From contig NZ_MSTQ01000015.1 in the NCBI RefSeq assembly GCF_001945365.1, positions 1 through 64,000 of the forward strand: a stretch of 64,000 bases of DNA, in the 5' to 3' direction. Of the stretch, positions 34,009-42,279 are shown piece after piece. Origin of the DNA: Pseudomonas reinekei. Its GTDB lineage: Bacteria; Pseudomonadota; Gammaproteobacteria; Pseudomonadales; Pseudomonadaceae. The notes beneath the pieces were generated by a model. That model had not been told where the DNA came from, made no database searches, and was given only the letters and a program-made list of their open reading frames with translations. Position 1 is the first letter of the stretch. Every line of letters begins with the position of its first letter. The position numbers were made by a program, and so were the translations under genes.

Positions 34009-34022
34009 ACTAGCTGGTTAAT
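34009..34022 (-). promoter_or_regulatory. Putative TetR operator of the quinate locus, copy 2
   Basis: On the minus strand this reads ATTAACCAGCTAGT, followed directly by TACAAT, a good -10 box, with TTGACC upstream as a -35 box (15-16 bp spacing). Nine of the palindrome's core bases and the flanking AGTACA are shared with the copy at 29766. It sits 65 bp upstream of aroQ, inside the promoter, where repressor binding would block RNA polymerase. Confidence 0.6.
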
Positions 34023-34081
34023 TTGGTCAATTGACGCGCCGGCTTGTAGTCGATTTGTGTGCGGTGATCGGACAAAAAAGG

Positions 34082-34140
34082 TCGCAGCCTGCAGCCGCTC
34101 CTGCATTTGAAACCCTGGGTGGGGTTGCCGCAGGCTGCGA
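34082..34140. terminator. Inverted repeat between aroQ promoter region and a LysR gene
   Basis: TCGCAGCCTGC (34082-34092) and GCAGGCTGCGA (34130-34140) form an 11-bp perfect stem with a 37-nt loop, a third type of dispersed palindrome. It lies immediately after the LysR gene's stop (minus strand) and probably ends that transcript. Confidence 0.6.
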
Positions 34141-34144
34141 TCAT

Positions 34145-35056
34145 TCAACGAGGCAAATGCTCAACCAGAAAATCAATGAATGCCCGCAATCGCAGAGGCA
34201 TATGCCGACTTTGCGGATACAACAAAGTAAACGGACGCGAACGCCCGCCATAAGGTTTGAGCACTTCCACCAGCGAGCCATCGGCCAGTTCTTTTTCGAC
34301 GATGAAACGATAGGTCTGGAACAGGCCGGCGCCATGTTTTGCCAGGGTCACGCCGCCCAAAACGTCATCGGAACAAACGTAATTGCCTTCGGCCAGTATT
34401 TCCCGCTGCACGCCATCGTCATTGAACAACCAGGCAATGCGTCGGCCGCTGCTGGGCAGTTCGTACTGAATGCAGTCGTGTTGCTGCAAATCGTCGAGGG
34501 TCTGCGGTGTACCGGCGTGCTTGAGGTACTCGGGGCTGGCAATCATGACCAGCGCGGCGTCCTCCAGCGGTCGGGCGATCAAGCCGGAATCCGGAATCGC
34601 CCGCACGCGAATCGCCAGGTCGTAACCCTCGCCGACGAAATCGATGTTGCGATTGCTGATATGCGACTCGACCTTCACCGCCGGAAAACGCGCACGAAAG
34701 GCCGGCATCAACGGCAGGATCCGGTGGTGGGCGTAGGTGGTCGGGATGCTGACACGCAGCGTGCCGGACGGCACTTGCTGTTGGCCCATGACCTCGCGCT
34801 GGGCCTCCACCAACTGGGCCAAAGCCTGGCGGCATTCTTCGTAGTAGCGCCGACCGCTGTCGGTCAGCTTGACGCTGCGGGTTGTGCGCGCGAACAACCG
34901 CACGCCCAGACGCTCCTCCATGCGCGATACCGAACGGCTCACCGCCGCCGGCGTGACGCCCGCCACCAATGCCGCCGCCGTGAAACTACCGGCCTCGGCG
35001 GCCAGGCAAAACAGCTCGATGCTGCCCAGTTGAAGATCGTCGAATTGTCGTTGCAT
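34145..35056 (-). CDS. LysR family transcriptional regulator
   Basis: A 303-residue LysR-type regulator of the CrgA/DmlR-like group: HTH in LGSIELFCLAAEAGSFTAAA to SRSVSRMEERLGVRLF, then the effector domain with VPSGTLRVSIPTTYAHHRILP and the SGLIARPLEDAALVMIASPEYL segment. Its target is probably the divergent tautomerase gene 120 bp away. Confidence 0.9.
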   Translation of the reverse strand: MQRQFDDLQLGSIELFCLAAEAGSFTAAALVAGVTPAAVSRSVSRMEERLGVRLFARTTRSVKLTDSGRRYYEECRQALAQLVEAQREVMGQQQVPSGTLRVSIPTTYAHHRILPLMPAFRARFPAVKVESHISNRNIDFVGEGYDLAIRVRAIPDSGLIARPLEDAALVMIASPEYLKHAGTPQTLDDLQQHDCIQYELPSSGRRIAWLFNDDGVQREILAEGNYVCSDDVLGGVTLAKHGAGLFQTYRFIVEKELADGSLVEVLKPYGGRSRPFTLLYPQSRHMPLRLRAFIDFLVEHLPR

Positions 35057-35175
35057 GATTGATTACACCGAGGATCAAATGAAGTGTTCGGTTCAGTATT
35101 TCTCAAATGGCCTCGCACAGATACAGTGGATTCACCCTCTGTAGCTTTTCTCAACCAGTGAGCAGGAGACGCAGC

Positions 35176-35382
35176 ATGCCTTTCGTCAGCGTACGCATTA
35201 CCCGTGACGGCGTTACCCGGGAGCAGAAAGCCCAAGTCATCGCCGAAATCACTGAGACTCTGCAACGTGTGCTCGGCAAGCCGCCGGAGCTGACCCATAT
35301 TGTGATCGAGGAAATCGACACCGATAACTGGGGATACAAAGGCATTACCACGACTGAGTTTCGAAAAAATCAGCCTGGGTGA
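35176..35382 (+). CDS. 4-oxalocrotonate tautomerase family protein
   Basis: A 68-residue tautomerase subunit. After Met removal it begins with the catalytic Pro1 (MPFVSVRITRDGVTREQKAQ), and the IAEITETLQRVLGKPPELTHIV helix-strand unit and the EEIDTDNWGYKG turn fit the family, which forms hexamers of such short chains. Substrate unknown; small enol/keto compounds are usual. CAGGAG lies 9 nt upstream of the ATG at 35176. Divergent from the LysR gene at 34145, its likely regulator. Confidence 0.88.
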   Translation: MPFVSVRITRDGVTREQKAQVIAEITETLQRVLGKPPELTHIVIEEIDTDNWGYKGITTTEFRKNQPG

Positions 35383-35391
35383 CGGGCGTCA

Positions 35392-35428
35392 AAACACAAA
35401 AACCGTCATTGAGACGGTTTTTGTGTTT
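35392..35428. terminator. Strong bidirectional terminator
   Basis: AAACACAAAAACCGTC and GACGGTTTTTGTGTTT form a 16-bp perfect stem with an ATTGA loop; U-runs are present on both strands. It separates the convergent tautomerase and trmA genes. Confidence 0.9.
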
Positions 35429-35439
35429 GGCATTTGCGA

Positions 35440-36519
35440 TCAACGCCGGGTCAACAACACCCCGGATTCCATGTGATGAGTCCACGGGAACTGGTCGAAC
35501 ATCGCGCATTGGGTAATGCGGTGGGTGTCGTGCAGTTGGGCGATGTTGGCCGCCAGGGTTTCCGGGTTGCAGGAGATGTAGAGGATGTTGTCGAAGCGCC
35601 GGGTCAGCTCGCAGGTGTCCGGGTCCATGCCGGCGCGAGGCGGGTCGACGAAGACGCTGCCGAATTCGTAGCTCTTGAGGTCGATGCCCTGCAGGCGACG
35701 GAACGGCCGCACTTCGTTCAGCGCTTCGGTCAGTTCTTCGGCGGATAAACGCACCAGCGTGACGTTATCCACAGCGTTTTCGCTGAGGTTGCTCAGCGCC
35801 GCATTGACCGAGGTCTTGCTGATTTCGGTGGCCAGCACTTTGCGCACCCGGGTGGCGAGCGGCAGGGTGAAGTTGCCGTTGCCGCAATACAGCTCCAGTA
35901 AATCGTCCGGGCGATCGCCCAGGGCCTCGTAGGCCCAGTTGAGCATCTTCTGGTTCACGGTGCCGTTCGGCTGGGTGAACGCGCCTTCTGGCTGGCGATA
36001 GCTGAAGGTGCGGCCGCCGACCTCCAGCTGCTCGACCACGTAATCGTGACCGATGACTTCGCGCTTGCCCTTGGAGCGGCCGATGATGCTGACGTTCAGG
36101 TCGGCTGCCAGTTTCGACGCCGCTGCGTGCCAGTGCTCGTCCAGCGGACGGTGGTAGCACAGGGTAATCATCGCGTCGCCGGCCAGGGTGGTCAGGAACT
36201 CCACCTGGAACAGCTTGTGGCTGAGCGGTGCGCTGGCTTGCCAGGCGGCCTTGAGTTGCGGCATCAACTGGTTGATGCGCAGGCTGGCGATCGGGAACGC
36301 TTCAATCAGAATCGGCGTGCGTTTGTCTTCCTGGGAAAACATCGCGTAGTGCCGCTCGCCGGCTTCGCGCCACAGGCGGAATTCGGCGCGCAGGCGGAAG
36401 TTCTGCAGCGGCGAATCGAAAACGGCGGGTTCGGGTGCATCGAACGGGGCCAGCAGGTCACGCAAACGCGTGACCTTGTCTTCGAGCTGAACGGCGTAGG
36501 CCTGGGAATCAAAAGTCAT
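35440..36519 (-). CDS. trmA: tRNA (uracil-5-)-methyltransferase TrmA
   Basis: A 359-residue SAM-dependent enzyme that makes m5U54 in the tRNA T-loop. AdoMet motif LLELYCGNGNFTLPLA, FVDPPRAGMDP, and the catalytic Cys in ILYISCNPETLAANI are all present; there is no TRAM domain, as expected for TrmA. Its ATG overlaps the stop of the purine permease gene (ATGA), so it is translated from that operon. Confidence 0.95.
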   Translation of the reverse strand: MTFDSQAYAVQLEDKVTRLRDLLAPFDAPEPAVFDSPLQNFRLRAEFRLWREAGERHYAMFSQEDKRTPILIEAFPIASLRINQLMPQLKAAWQASAPLSHKLFQVEFLTTLAGDAMITLCYHRPLDEHWHAAASKLAADLNVSIIGRSKGKREVIGHDYVVEQLEVGGRTFSYRQPEGAFTQPNGTVNQKMLNWAYEALGDRPDDLLELYCGNGNFTLPLATRVRKVLATEISKTSVNAALSNLSENAVDNVTLVRLSAEELTEALNEVRPFRRLQGIDLKSYEFGSVFVDPPRAGMDPDTCELTRRFDNILYISCNPETLAANIAQLHDTHRITQCAMFDQFPWTHHMESGVLLTRR

Positions 36520-37811
36520 GCGTTAAACCAACCCAGCTTGATCACGAACAGAATCGACAGGATCACCAGCGCCGGGTTCAGCTCACGGCCACGACCGGAC
36601 ATCAGCTTGATGGCGGTCCAGGCAATGAAGCCGAAGGCAATGCCATTGGCGATGGAATAAGTGAACGGCATCGCCAGTGCGGTGATTACCACAGGCGCGG
36701 CGACGGTAATGTCGTCCCAGTCTATTTCGGCCAGGCCGGAAGTCATCAGCACGGCGACGAACAGCAGCGCCGGCGCGGTGGCGAATGCCGGAACGCTGGA
36801 GGCCAGTGGCGAGAAGAACAGCGCCAGCAGGAACAGGAATGCAACGACAACGGCGGTCAGGCCGGTGCGGCCACCGGCACTCACGCCGGCGGCGGATTCG
36901 ATGTAGCTGGTGGTGGTCGAGGTGCCCAGCAGGGAACCGGCCATCGCCGCAGTACTGTCGGCGATCAGCGCACGGCCCATTTTCGGCATGTGGCCGTCCT
37001 TGCCCATCAGTCCGGCGCGCTTGGCGACGCCGATCAGGGTGCCGGAGTTGTCGAACAGGTCAACGAACAGGAAGGCGAAGATCACGCTGACCAGACCGAT
37101 ATCCAGCGCACCCTTGATGTCCAGTTGCAGGAAGGTCGGGGCCAGCGAAGGTGGCATCGACATCACACCGCCGAACGGGGTGAAGCCCAGGGCGATGGAG
37201 GCGATGGTCACCACCAGAATGCCGATCAGCACCGCGCCGCGCACCGCGAGGGCCTCAAGGGCGACGATCAGGGCGAAGCCAAGGGTGGCGAGGATCGGCG
37301 CCGGTTGTTTCAGATCGCCGAGGCCAACCATGGTCGCCGGGTTACTGACGACGATGCCGGCGTTGTGCAGGGCGATCAACGCCAGGAACAGGCCGATACC
37401 GGCGGCAATCGCCGAGCGCAGCGGCAGCGGGATGCTGTTGATGATCCATTCACGGATGCGGAAGATCGACAGCAGGAAGAAACACACGGCCGAGATGAAC
37501 ACCGCGCCCAGCGCCACTTGCCAAGTGTGGCCCATGTGCAGGACCACGGTGTAGGTGAAGAAGGCGTTCAGGCCCATGCCCGGTGCGAGGGCGATCGGGT
37601 AGTTGGCGATCAGGCCCATGACCGTCGAGCCGATGGCGGCTGCCAGGCAGGTGGCGACGAACACCGCGCCCTTGTCCATGCCGGTCTCGCCGAGGATGCT
37701 CGGGTTGACGAACAGAATGTAGGCCATGGCCAAAAAGGTCGTGACGCCCGCCAGAATCTCGGTGCGTACGTTGGTGTTGTGTGCCTTGAGTTGAAACAGC
37801 CTTTCCAGCAT
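36516..37811 (-). CDS. NCS2 family purine permease (AzgA/AdeP-like)
   Basis: A 431-residue transporter with about twelve to fourteen helices, of the adenine/guanine/hypoxanthine AzgA-like branch of NCS2. It starts MLERLFQLKAHNTNVRTEIL; AGVTTFLAMAYILFVNPSIL, the GMGLNAFFTYTVVL stretch and the LLGTSTTTSYIESAAGVSAG signature are visible. It likely imports purine bases by proton symport. It is upstream of and overlaps trmA. Confidence 0.92.
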   Translation of the reverse strand: MLERLFQLKAHNTNVRTEILAGVTTFLAMAYILFVNPSILGETGMDKGAVFVATCLAAAIGSTVMGLIANYPIALAPGMGLNAFFTYTVVLHMGHTWQVALGAVFISAVCFFLLSIFRIREWIINSIPLPLRSAIAAGIGLFLALIALHNAGIVVSNPATMVGLGDLKQPAPILATLGFALIVALEALAVRGAVLIGILVVTIASIALGFTPFGGVMSMPPSLAPTFLQLDIKGALDIGLVSVIFAFLFVDLFDNSGTLIGVAKRAGLMGKDGHMPKMGRALIADSTAAMAGSLLGTSTTTSYIESAAGVSAGGRTGLTAVVVAFLFLLALFFSPLASSVPAFATAPALLFVAVLMTSGLAEIDWDDITVAAPVVITALAMPFTYSIANGIAFGFIAWTAIKLMSGRGRELNPALVILSILFVIKLGWFNA

Positions 37812-38032
37812 GTCTGCTCCCCGTGGCGCGCCCGGCGCCGTGAATGTATCGACCTCAACAGCAAAGCACAGACCGCTGCAGGCGCCTGGGATTTTTCTGT
37901 GGGTCGGAAAAAGCCGCGCATCATACCAGCCGCACAGGGTTATGGCTGCTTATGGCGGTGATCGTCGTCGATGTTTTGCGTTTAACGTAAACCCGCCATA
38001 CTGCGCACTGGTTTTTTTGGGGGGGTAATTGG

Positions 38033-38482
38033 ATGAAAAAGCGTCTGTCGATCTTGTCCAGTGGCTTGATGGCATTGCTGCTGGCGGCACAAGGCGCTTC
38101 GGCGGCTTCGGCACCGCCGTTGACCCAGGTAAAAGTGCTCAAGGTCGAATCGCCTGAATGTGGTTTTGAAAACATTGATGAAGGGCAGACGCAGACGCGC
38201 TGCAATCACAATGGCCCGAATATCCGGATCTACGTGCTGGAAGTGGGCTACGGCCGCAGCCAGCCCCATGCGACGCTGGATGGTTTCGAGGTGAATGGCA
38301 CCCGTACGCCCGTCTGCGCATACGAAAACGGCAACCTGACGGATTGCTCGCAGCGAACAAAAATCGTCGGCAACGTCTACATTTTCAGCCTGGCGGGCAA
38401 GCAGGAGGGCACGTTCACCTACAGCAATACCTCGATCAACGCGCCGCGCAACACGATGTCGACGCAGCTTTACATCAAGTAA
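38033..38482 (+). CDS. Secreted DUF4879 protein
   Basis: A 149-residue protein with a clear signal peptide (MKKRLSILSSGLMALLLAAQ, cleavage near SAAS/APP). The mature part of about 123 residues contains four Cys (ECGFEN, TRCNHN, VCAYEN, DCSQRT), probably two disulfides, and a beta-rich pattern. It fits the DUF4879 family (Bacillus YolA-like), function unknown. It stands alone, transcribed away from the purine permease; GGGGGGG 8 nt before the ATG acts as ribosome site. Confidence 0.78.
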   Translation: MKKRLSILSSGLMALLLAAQGASAASAPPLTQVKVLKVESPECGFENIDEGQTQTRCNHNGPNIRIYVLEVGYGRSQPHATLDGFEVNGTRTPVCAYENGNLTDCSQRTKIVGNVYIFSLAGKQEGTFTYSNTSINAPRNTMSTQLYIK

Positions 38483-38549
38483 CGACCAGGCACGAACAAG
38501 GGTAAGGAAAGCTGACTACGCTTTAAGTACCCTCCTGTGGATTGTTCCC

Positions 38550-39101
38550 ATGACCTTTCGAGCCTTGATTACCCTCGCCGAGGGCACTGATGACCTGCAG
38601 ACCGTGACCCTGATTGATGTACTGCGCCGCGCCAGGGTGGAAGTCGTGGTGGCCAGCATCGAAGGGCGGCGCATGCTGACCTGCGCACGCGGTACTCGCC
38701 TGACCTCTGATGCGATGCTGGTGGATTTGCTGGCCCAGCCTTTCGACCTGATCGTCCTGCCCGGTGGCTCCGTAGGGGCGCAGCACCTGGCAGCCCACCA
38801 GCCATTGCAACAGCTGATCAAGGATCAGGCCACGGCCGGTCGGTTGTTCGCCGGGATCGCCGAAGCGCCTGCCGTTGCACTGCAGGCTTCCGGTGTGCTG
38901 CGTCAGCGGCGCATGACGTGTTTGCCTTCAGCCAGCCATCAGCTGTCAGGTTGCAACTTTGTTGATCAACCGGTGGTGGTCGATGGTAACTGCATCACCG
39001 CCCAGGGTTCGGGGGCAGCGCTGGCGTTTGCTCTGACGCTGGTGGAACAATTGTGCGGCAAGCCCACACGGGCGGCGGTGGCGGCAGAGCTTTTGGCCTA
39101 G
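38550..39101 (+). CDS. DJ-1/PfpI family protein lacking the nucleophilic Cys
   Basis: A 183-residue DJ-1/ThiJ-fold protein close to YajL/DJ-1 in layout: LITLAEGTDDLQTVTLIDVLRRARVEV, with the family Glu in AEGTDD, FDLIVLPGG and the C-terminal CITAQGSGAALAFALTLVEQL. Where DJ-1 and YajL have AAICAAPA with the essential Cys, this protein has AGIAEAPA: the Cys is Ala and the next residue Glu. It therefore cannot act as a Cys-dependent glyoxalase/deglycase and may be a binding or regulatory form. Its stop is 6 bp from the convergent MFS gene. Confidence 0.85.
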   Translation: MTFRALITLAEGTDDLQTVTLIDVLRRARVEVVVASIEGRRMLTCARGTRLTSDAMLVDLLAQPFDLIVLPGGSVGAQHLAAHQPLQQLIKDQATAGRLFAGIAEAPAVALQASGVLRQRRMTCLPSASHQLSGCNFVDQPVVVDGNCITAQGSGAALAFALTLVEQLCGKPTRAAVAAELLA

Positions 39102-39107
39102 GTCAGC

Positions 39108-40346
39108 TCAGGTCCTGGCTTCCTCCGCAGGCGCATGCATGCGGTCGCGATTCGCCAGTGTCGGGAACAGTTTGATCCAGGTCCCGGTCACCACCAGCGT
39201 GCCAACCCCCCCCATGACCACGGCCGGCACGGTGCCGAACCAATGGGCGGTCAGGCCGGACTCGAATTCGCCCAGCTGGTTTGAGGCGCCGATGAACAGC
39301 CCGTTCACCGCACTGACCCGGCCGCGCATTTCGTCCGGGGTTTCCAGTTGTACGAACGAGGCGCGGATCACCATGCTGATCATGTCTGCCGCGCCCAGCA
39401 CCACCAGCACGGCCAGGGAAAACCAGAACGAGGTCGACAGGCCGAAGGCGATAGTTGCCACGCCAAACACGCCCACGGCGGTGAACATCACCCGCCCGAC
39501 TTTGCGCTCCACGGCAAACCGTGCCAGGTACAGCGACATCAGCAGCGCGCCCACCGCCGGGGCTGAGCGCAGCAGGCCCAATCCCCACGGACCGGTCAGC
39601 AGGATGTCCTTGGCGAAGACCGGCAGCAGCGCCGTCGCCCCGCCCAGCAACACGGCGAACAGGTCCAGGGAAATCGCCCCGAGGATATCCGGCCGGCTGC
39701 GAATGAAACGGATTCCTGCCAGCAGCGAATCCAGGGTCGCCTTGCCCTTGTTCAGTGGCGTTTGCCGAGCGGGCAAATTGAGCATCAATGCGCAAGCGAT
39801 GATGTACAGGACCACCGTCGGACCATAGACCCACACACTGCCAAACGCATAGAGCAAACCGCCGAGGGCCGGGGCGACGATGGTTGCCGATTGCTGGGCC
39901 GATTGCGCGGCGGCTACGGCGCGTGGAAAGAGGGCGCTTGGCACGATACTGGGGAGCAAGGCCTGGGTGGTCGGCATCTCGAAGGAGCGGGCGGCTCCCA
40001 GCAGGAAGGCGAGGATGAAGATCATCTCCCGGGTGACATGATCAGTCGCGCTGCCAATGGCCAGCGACAGGGCAATCAGCGCTTGCAAAGATTGACAGAT
40101 GGCCGCGACCTTGCGCCGGTCGTAGCGGTCCGCGACATGCCCGGTGTGCAGCATGAACAGCACGCGGGGCGCGAATTCAACCAACCCGACCAGACCCAGA
40201 TCGAGCACATTGCCGGTCAATTGGTACAGGTTCCAGCCAATGGCCACCGTGAGCATCTGAAAGCCGCTGGCGGTAAAGACCCGGGCCAGCCAGAACGCAA
40301 GGAATGGGCGATGGTGACGTAACAGCAAGGGCTCTTGGCTAGGCAT
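39108..40346 (-). CDS. MFS transporter, EntS/multidrug exporter-like
   Basis: A 412-residue, twelve-helix major facilitator of the MFS_3 (EntS-like) type. LARVFTASGFQMLTVAIGWNLYQLTG is the usual first helix, VADRYDRRKVAAICQSLQAL the A-motif, and RSFEMPTTQALLPSIVP the typical helix-five start. It most likely exports a siderophore or drug; substrate unknown. No siderophore genes are nearby. Confidence 0.88.
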   Translation of the reverse strand: MPSQEPLLLRHHRPFLAFWLARVFTASGFQMLTVAIGWNLYQLTGNVLDLGLVGLVEFAPRVLFMLHTGHVADRYDRRKVAAICQSLQALIALSLAIGSATDHVTREMIFILAFLLGAARSFEMPTTQALLPSIVPSALFPRAVAAAQSAQQSATIVAPALGGLLYAFGSVWVYGPTVVLYIIACALMLNLPARQTPLNKGKATLDSLLAGIRFIRSRPDILGAISLDLFAVLLGGATALLPVFAKDILLTGPWGLGLLRSAPAVGALLMSLYLARFAVERKVGRVMFTAVGVFGVATIAFGLSTSFWFSLAVLVVLGAADMISMVIRASFVQLETPDEMRGRVSAVNGLFIGASNQLGEFESGLTAHWFGTVPAVVMGGVGTLVVTGTWIKLFPTLANRDRMHAPAEEART

Positions 40347-40462
40347 CTGCGGGCAAATCTTGGGGGAGAGGGAGGGGTGAGGTTATCACCAACGTGTAAC
40401 AGGAAGTTGCCATGCCTGAATATTTAGTTAGCTAGATACCGATCATCAGCGGGGCCAGATTC

Positions 40463-40573
40463 CCCTGGCGAGGGAGCTTGCTTTTGTCAGGCTGCGAAGC
40501 GCCCTCAAACCCTGGCATTTTATCGGTATGACCACTGCTGCGCAGTCGAGCGCGAGCAAGCTCGCTCGCCCCG
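40463..40573. repeat. Long inverted repeat, second REP family
   Basis: CCTGGCGAGGGAGCTTGCTT from 40463 and GCGAGCAAGCTCGCTCGCCC to 40573, with CTGCTGCGCAGTCGAGCGCG in the middle. Same family as 27158-27255 (shared GGCGAGGGAGCT ends and CTGCGCAGTC centre). Confidence 0.7.
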
Positions 40574-40663
40574 GTGAATACCACAGCCCTATGAGGCAAC
40601 TTGTCACGCGGCAAAAGGCCACGCAGTTTATCCCCGAAATTGGGACTACTCTTTCTACGTTGC

Positions 40664-40677
40664 TTGATCCAGATCAA
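40664..40677. promoter_or_regulatory. ANR/FNR box
   Basis: TTGATCCAGATCAA matches the FNR/ANR consensus TTGAT-N4-ATCAA exactly. It lies 163 bp upstream of cioA. ANR is the oxygen-sensing FNR homologue of Pseudomonas; it represses or activates cio genes depending on species and oxygen level. Confidence 0.8.
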
Positions 40678-40839
40678 CACCCTTCCGAGGGAGTTGATTC
40701 GGTGGCCAGTCGGCCAGACTCCCTGCGTAGCGATGCGTGAAAAAAAAGAACAAACAGAGATTCGCCACACTCCATACCCGTGGGGGCCGTGGGTGCAGGC
40801 TTTCAGCCCGCAGCCGTACTACCTGATAGAGGAAGACTT

Positions 40840-42276
40840 ATGTTCGGTTTAGAGGCACTTGATCTCGCCCGAATCCAGTTCGCGTTCACCATCTCGTTTC
40901 ACATCCTGTTTCCGGCCATCACTATTGGCCTGGCGAGTTACCTGGCGGTGCTCGAGGGCTTGTGGCTCAAGACCCATAACGACACTTACCGGGACCTTTA
41001 CCATTTCTGGTCGAAGATCTTTGCCGTCAACTTTGGCATGGGCGTGGTTTCAGGGCTGGTCATGGCCTATCAGTTCGGCACCAACTGGAGCCGATTCTCG
41101 GACTTCGCCGGGGCGGTAACCGGTCCGTTGCTGACGTATGAAGTACTCACGGCATTCTTCCTCGAAGCCGGATTCCTGGGCGTCATGCTGTTCGGCTGGA
41201 ACAAGGTCGGGCGTGGCTTGCACTTCTTTTCCACCGTCATGGTGGCCATCGGTACGCTGATTTCGACGTTCTGGATTCTCGCCTCCAACAGCTGGATGCA
41301 GACACCGCAGGGCTTTGAAATCATCAACGGTCAGGTGATTCCAACCGACTGGCTGGCAGTGATCTTCAACCCATCATTCCCCTATCGCCTGATGCACATG
41401 GCGACGGCGGCGTTTGTGGCCACGGCGTTCTTCGTGGGCTCTTCGGCAGCCTGGCATTTGCTGCGCGGCAAGGACAACCCGGCGATTCGCACCATGCTCT
41501 CGATGGCGATGTGGATGGCGCTGATCGTGGCACCGATCCAGGCGGTCATCGGTGACTTCCACGGCCTCAATACCCTTGAGCATCAGCCGGCGAAAATTGC
41601 CGCGATCGAAGGCCACTGGGAAAACAAAGGTGACGAGGCAACGCCGCTGATCCTGTTCGGCTGGCCGGACATGAAAGAAGAGAGGACCAAATTCGCGGTC
41701 GAGATCCCCTACCTGGGCAGCCTGATCCTGACCCACTCGCTGGATAAACAGGTGCCGGCGCTCAAGGAGTTCCCGCCTGAAGACCGGCCGAATTCGACCA
41801 TCGTGTTCTGGTCGTTCCGGATCATGGTCGGCCTGGGCTTGCTGATGATCTTCACCGGTTTGTGGAGCCTGTGGCTGCGCAAAAGCGACAAGCTCTATAC
41901 CTCGCGCCCGTTCCTCTACCTGGCGTTGTGGATGGGCCCATCCGGATTGATCGCGATCCTCGCCGGTTGGTTCACCACCGAAATCGGCCGTCAGCCGTGG
42001 GTGGTGTACGGGCTGATGCGCACGGCGGATGCGTCCTCCAACCATAGCTTCATGCAGATGAGCATCACCCTGATCCTGTTCGTCGTGGTGTATTTCGCGC
42101 TGTTTGGTGCGGGTCTGGGCTACATGATGCGCCTGGTGCGCAAAGGGCCGAAAATCGATGAAGGCAAGGAAACCAACGACGGCGGTCCCGGCCAGAAACG
42201 CACCCCGGCACGTCCATTGTCCGCAGCCGACGATGAAAACACCGATACCGACCGCACCGTGACCAAGGAGATTTGA
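40840..42276 (+). CDS. cioA: Cyanide-insensitive bd ubiquinol oxidase subunit I
   Basis: A 478-residue nine-helix haem protein, the quinol-oxidising subunit that reduces oxygen with little proton pumping and resists cyanide. Haem ligand candidates are His in TISFHILFPA, a second His in the middle (LMHMATAAFVATAFF region) and a Met near residue 340; the quinol-site motif GRQPWVVYGLMRT is present, and the quinol loop is short, as in the CIO group. GAGGAAG precedes the ATG at 40840. Upstream ANR box points to oxygen control. Confidence 0.95.
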   Translation: MFGLEALDLARIQFAFTISFHILFPAITIGLASYLAVLEGLWLKTHNDTYRDLYHFWSKIFAVNFGMGVVSGLVMAYQFGTNWSRFSDFAGAVTGPLLTYEVLTAFFLEAGFLGVMLFGWNKVGRGLHFFSTVMVAIGTLISTFWILASNSWMQTPQGFEIINGQVIPTDWLAVIFNPSFPYRLMHMATAAFVATAFFVGSSAAWHLLRGKDNPAIRTMLSMAMWMALIVAPIQAVIGDFHGLNTLEHQPAKIAAIEGHWENKGDEATPLILFGWPDMKEERTKFAVEIPYLGSLILTHSLDKQVPALKEFPPEDRPNSTIVFWSFRIMVGLGLLMIFTGLWSLWLRKSDKLYTSRPFLYLALWMGPSGLIAILAGWFTTEIGRQPWVVYGLMRTADASSNHSFMQMSITLILFVVVYFALFGAGLGYMMRLVRKGPKIDEGKETNDGGPGQKRTPARPLSAADDENTDTDRTVTKEI

Positions 42277-42279
42277 ATC

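Larger units (their letters stand above)
40347..40839. promoter_or_regulatory. 493-bp region before the bd oxidase operon
   Basis: No plausible gene here. It holds the promoter of the MFS gene (left end), a long inverted repeat (40463-40573), the ANR/FNR box at 40664-40677 and then a 160-bp leader up to cioA. An open frame starting near 40780 is a leader extension without a ribosome site and is not used. Confidence 0.6.
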
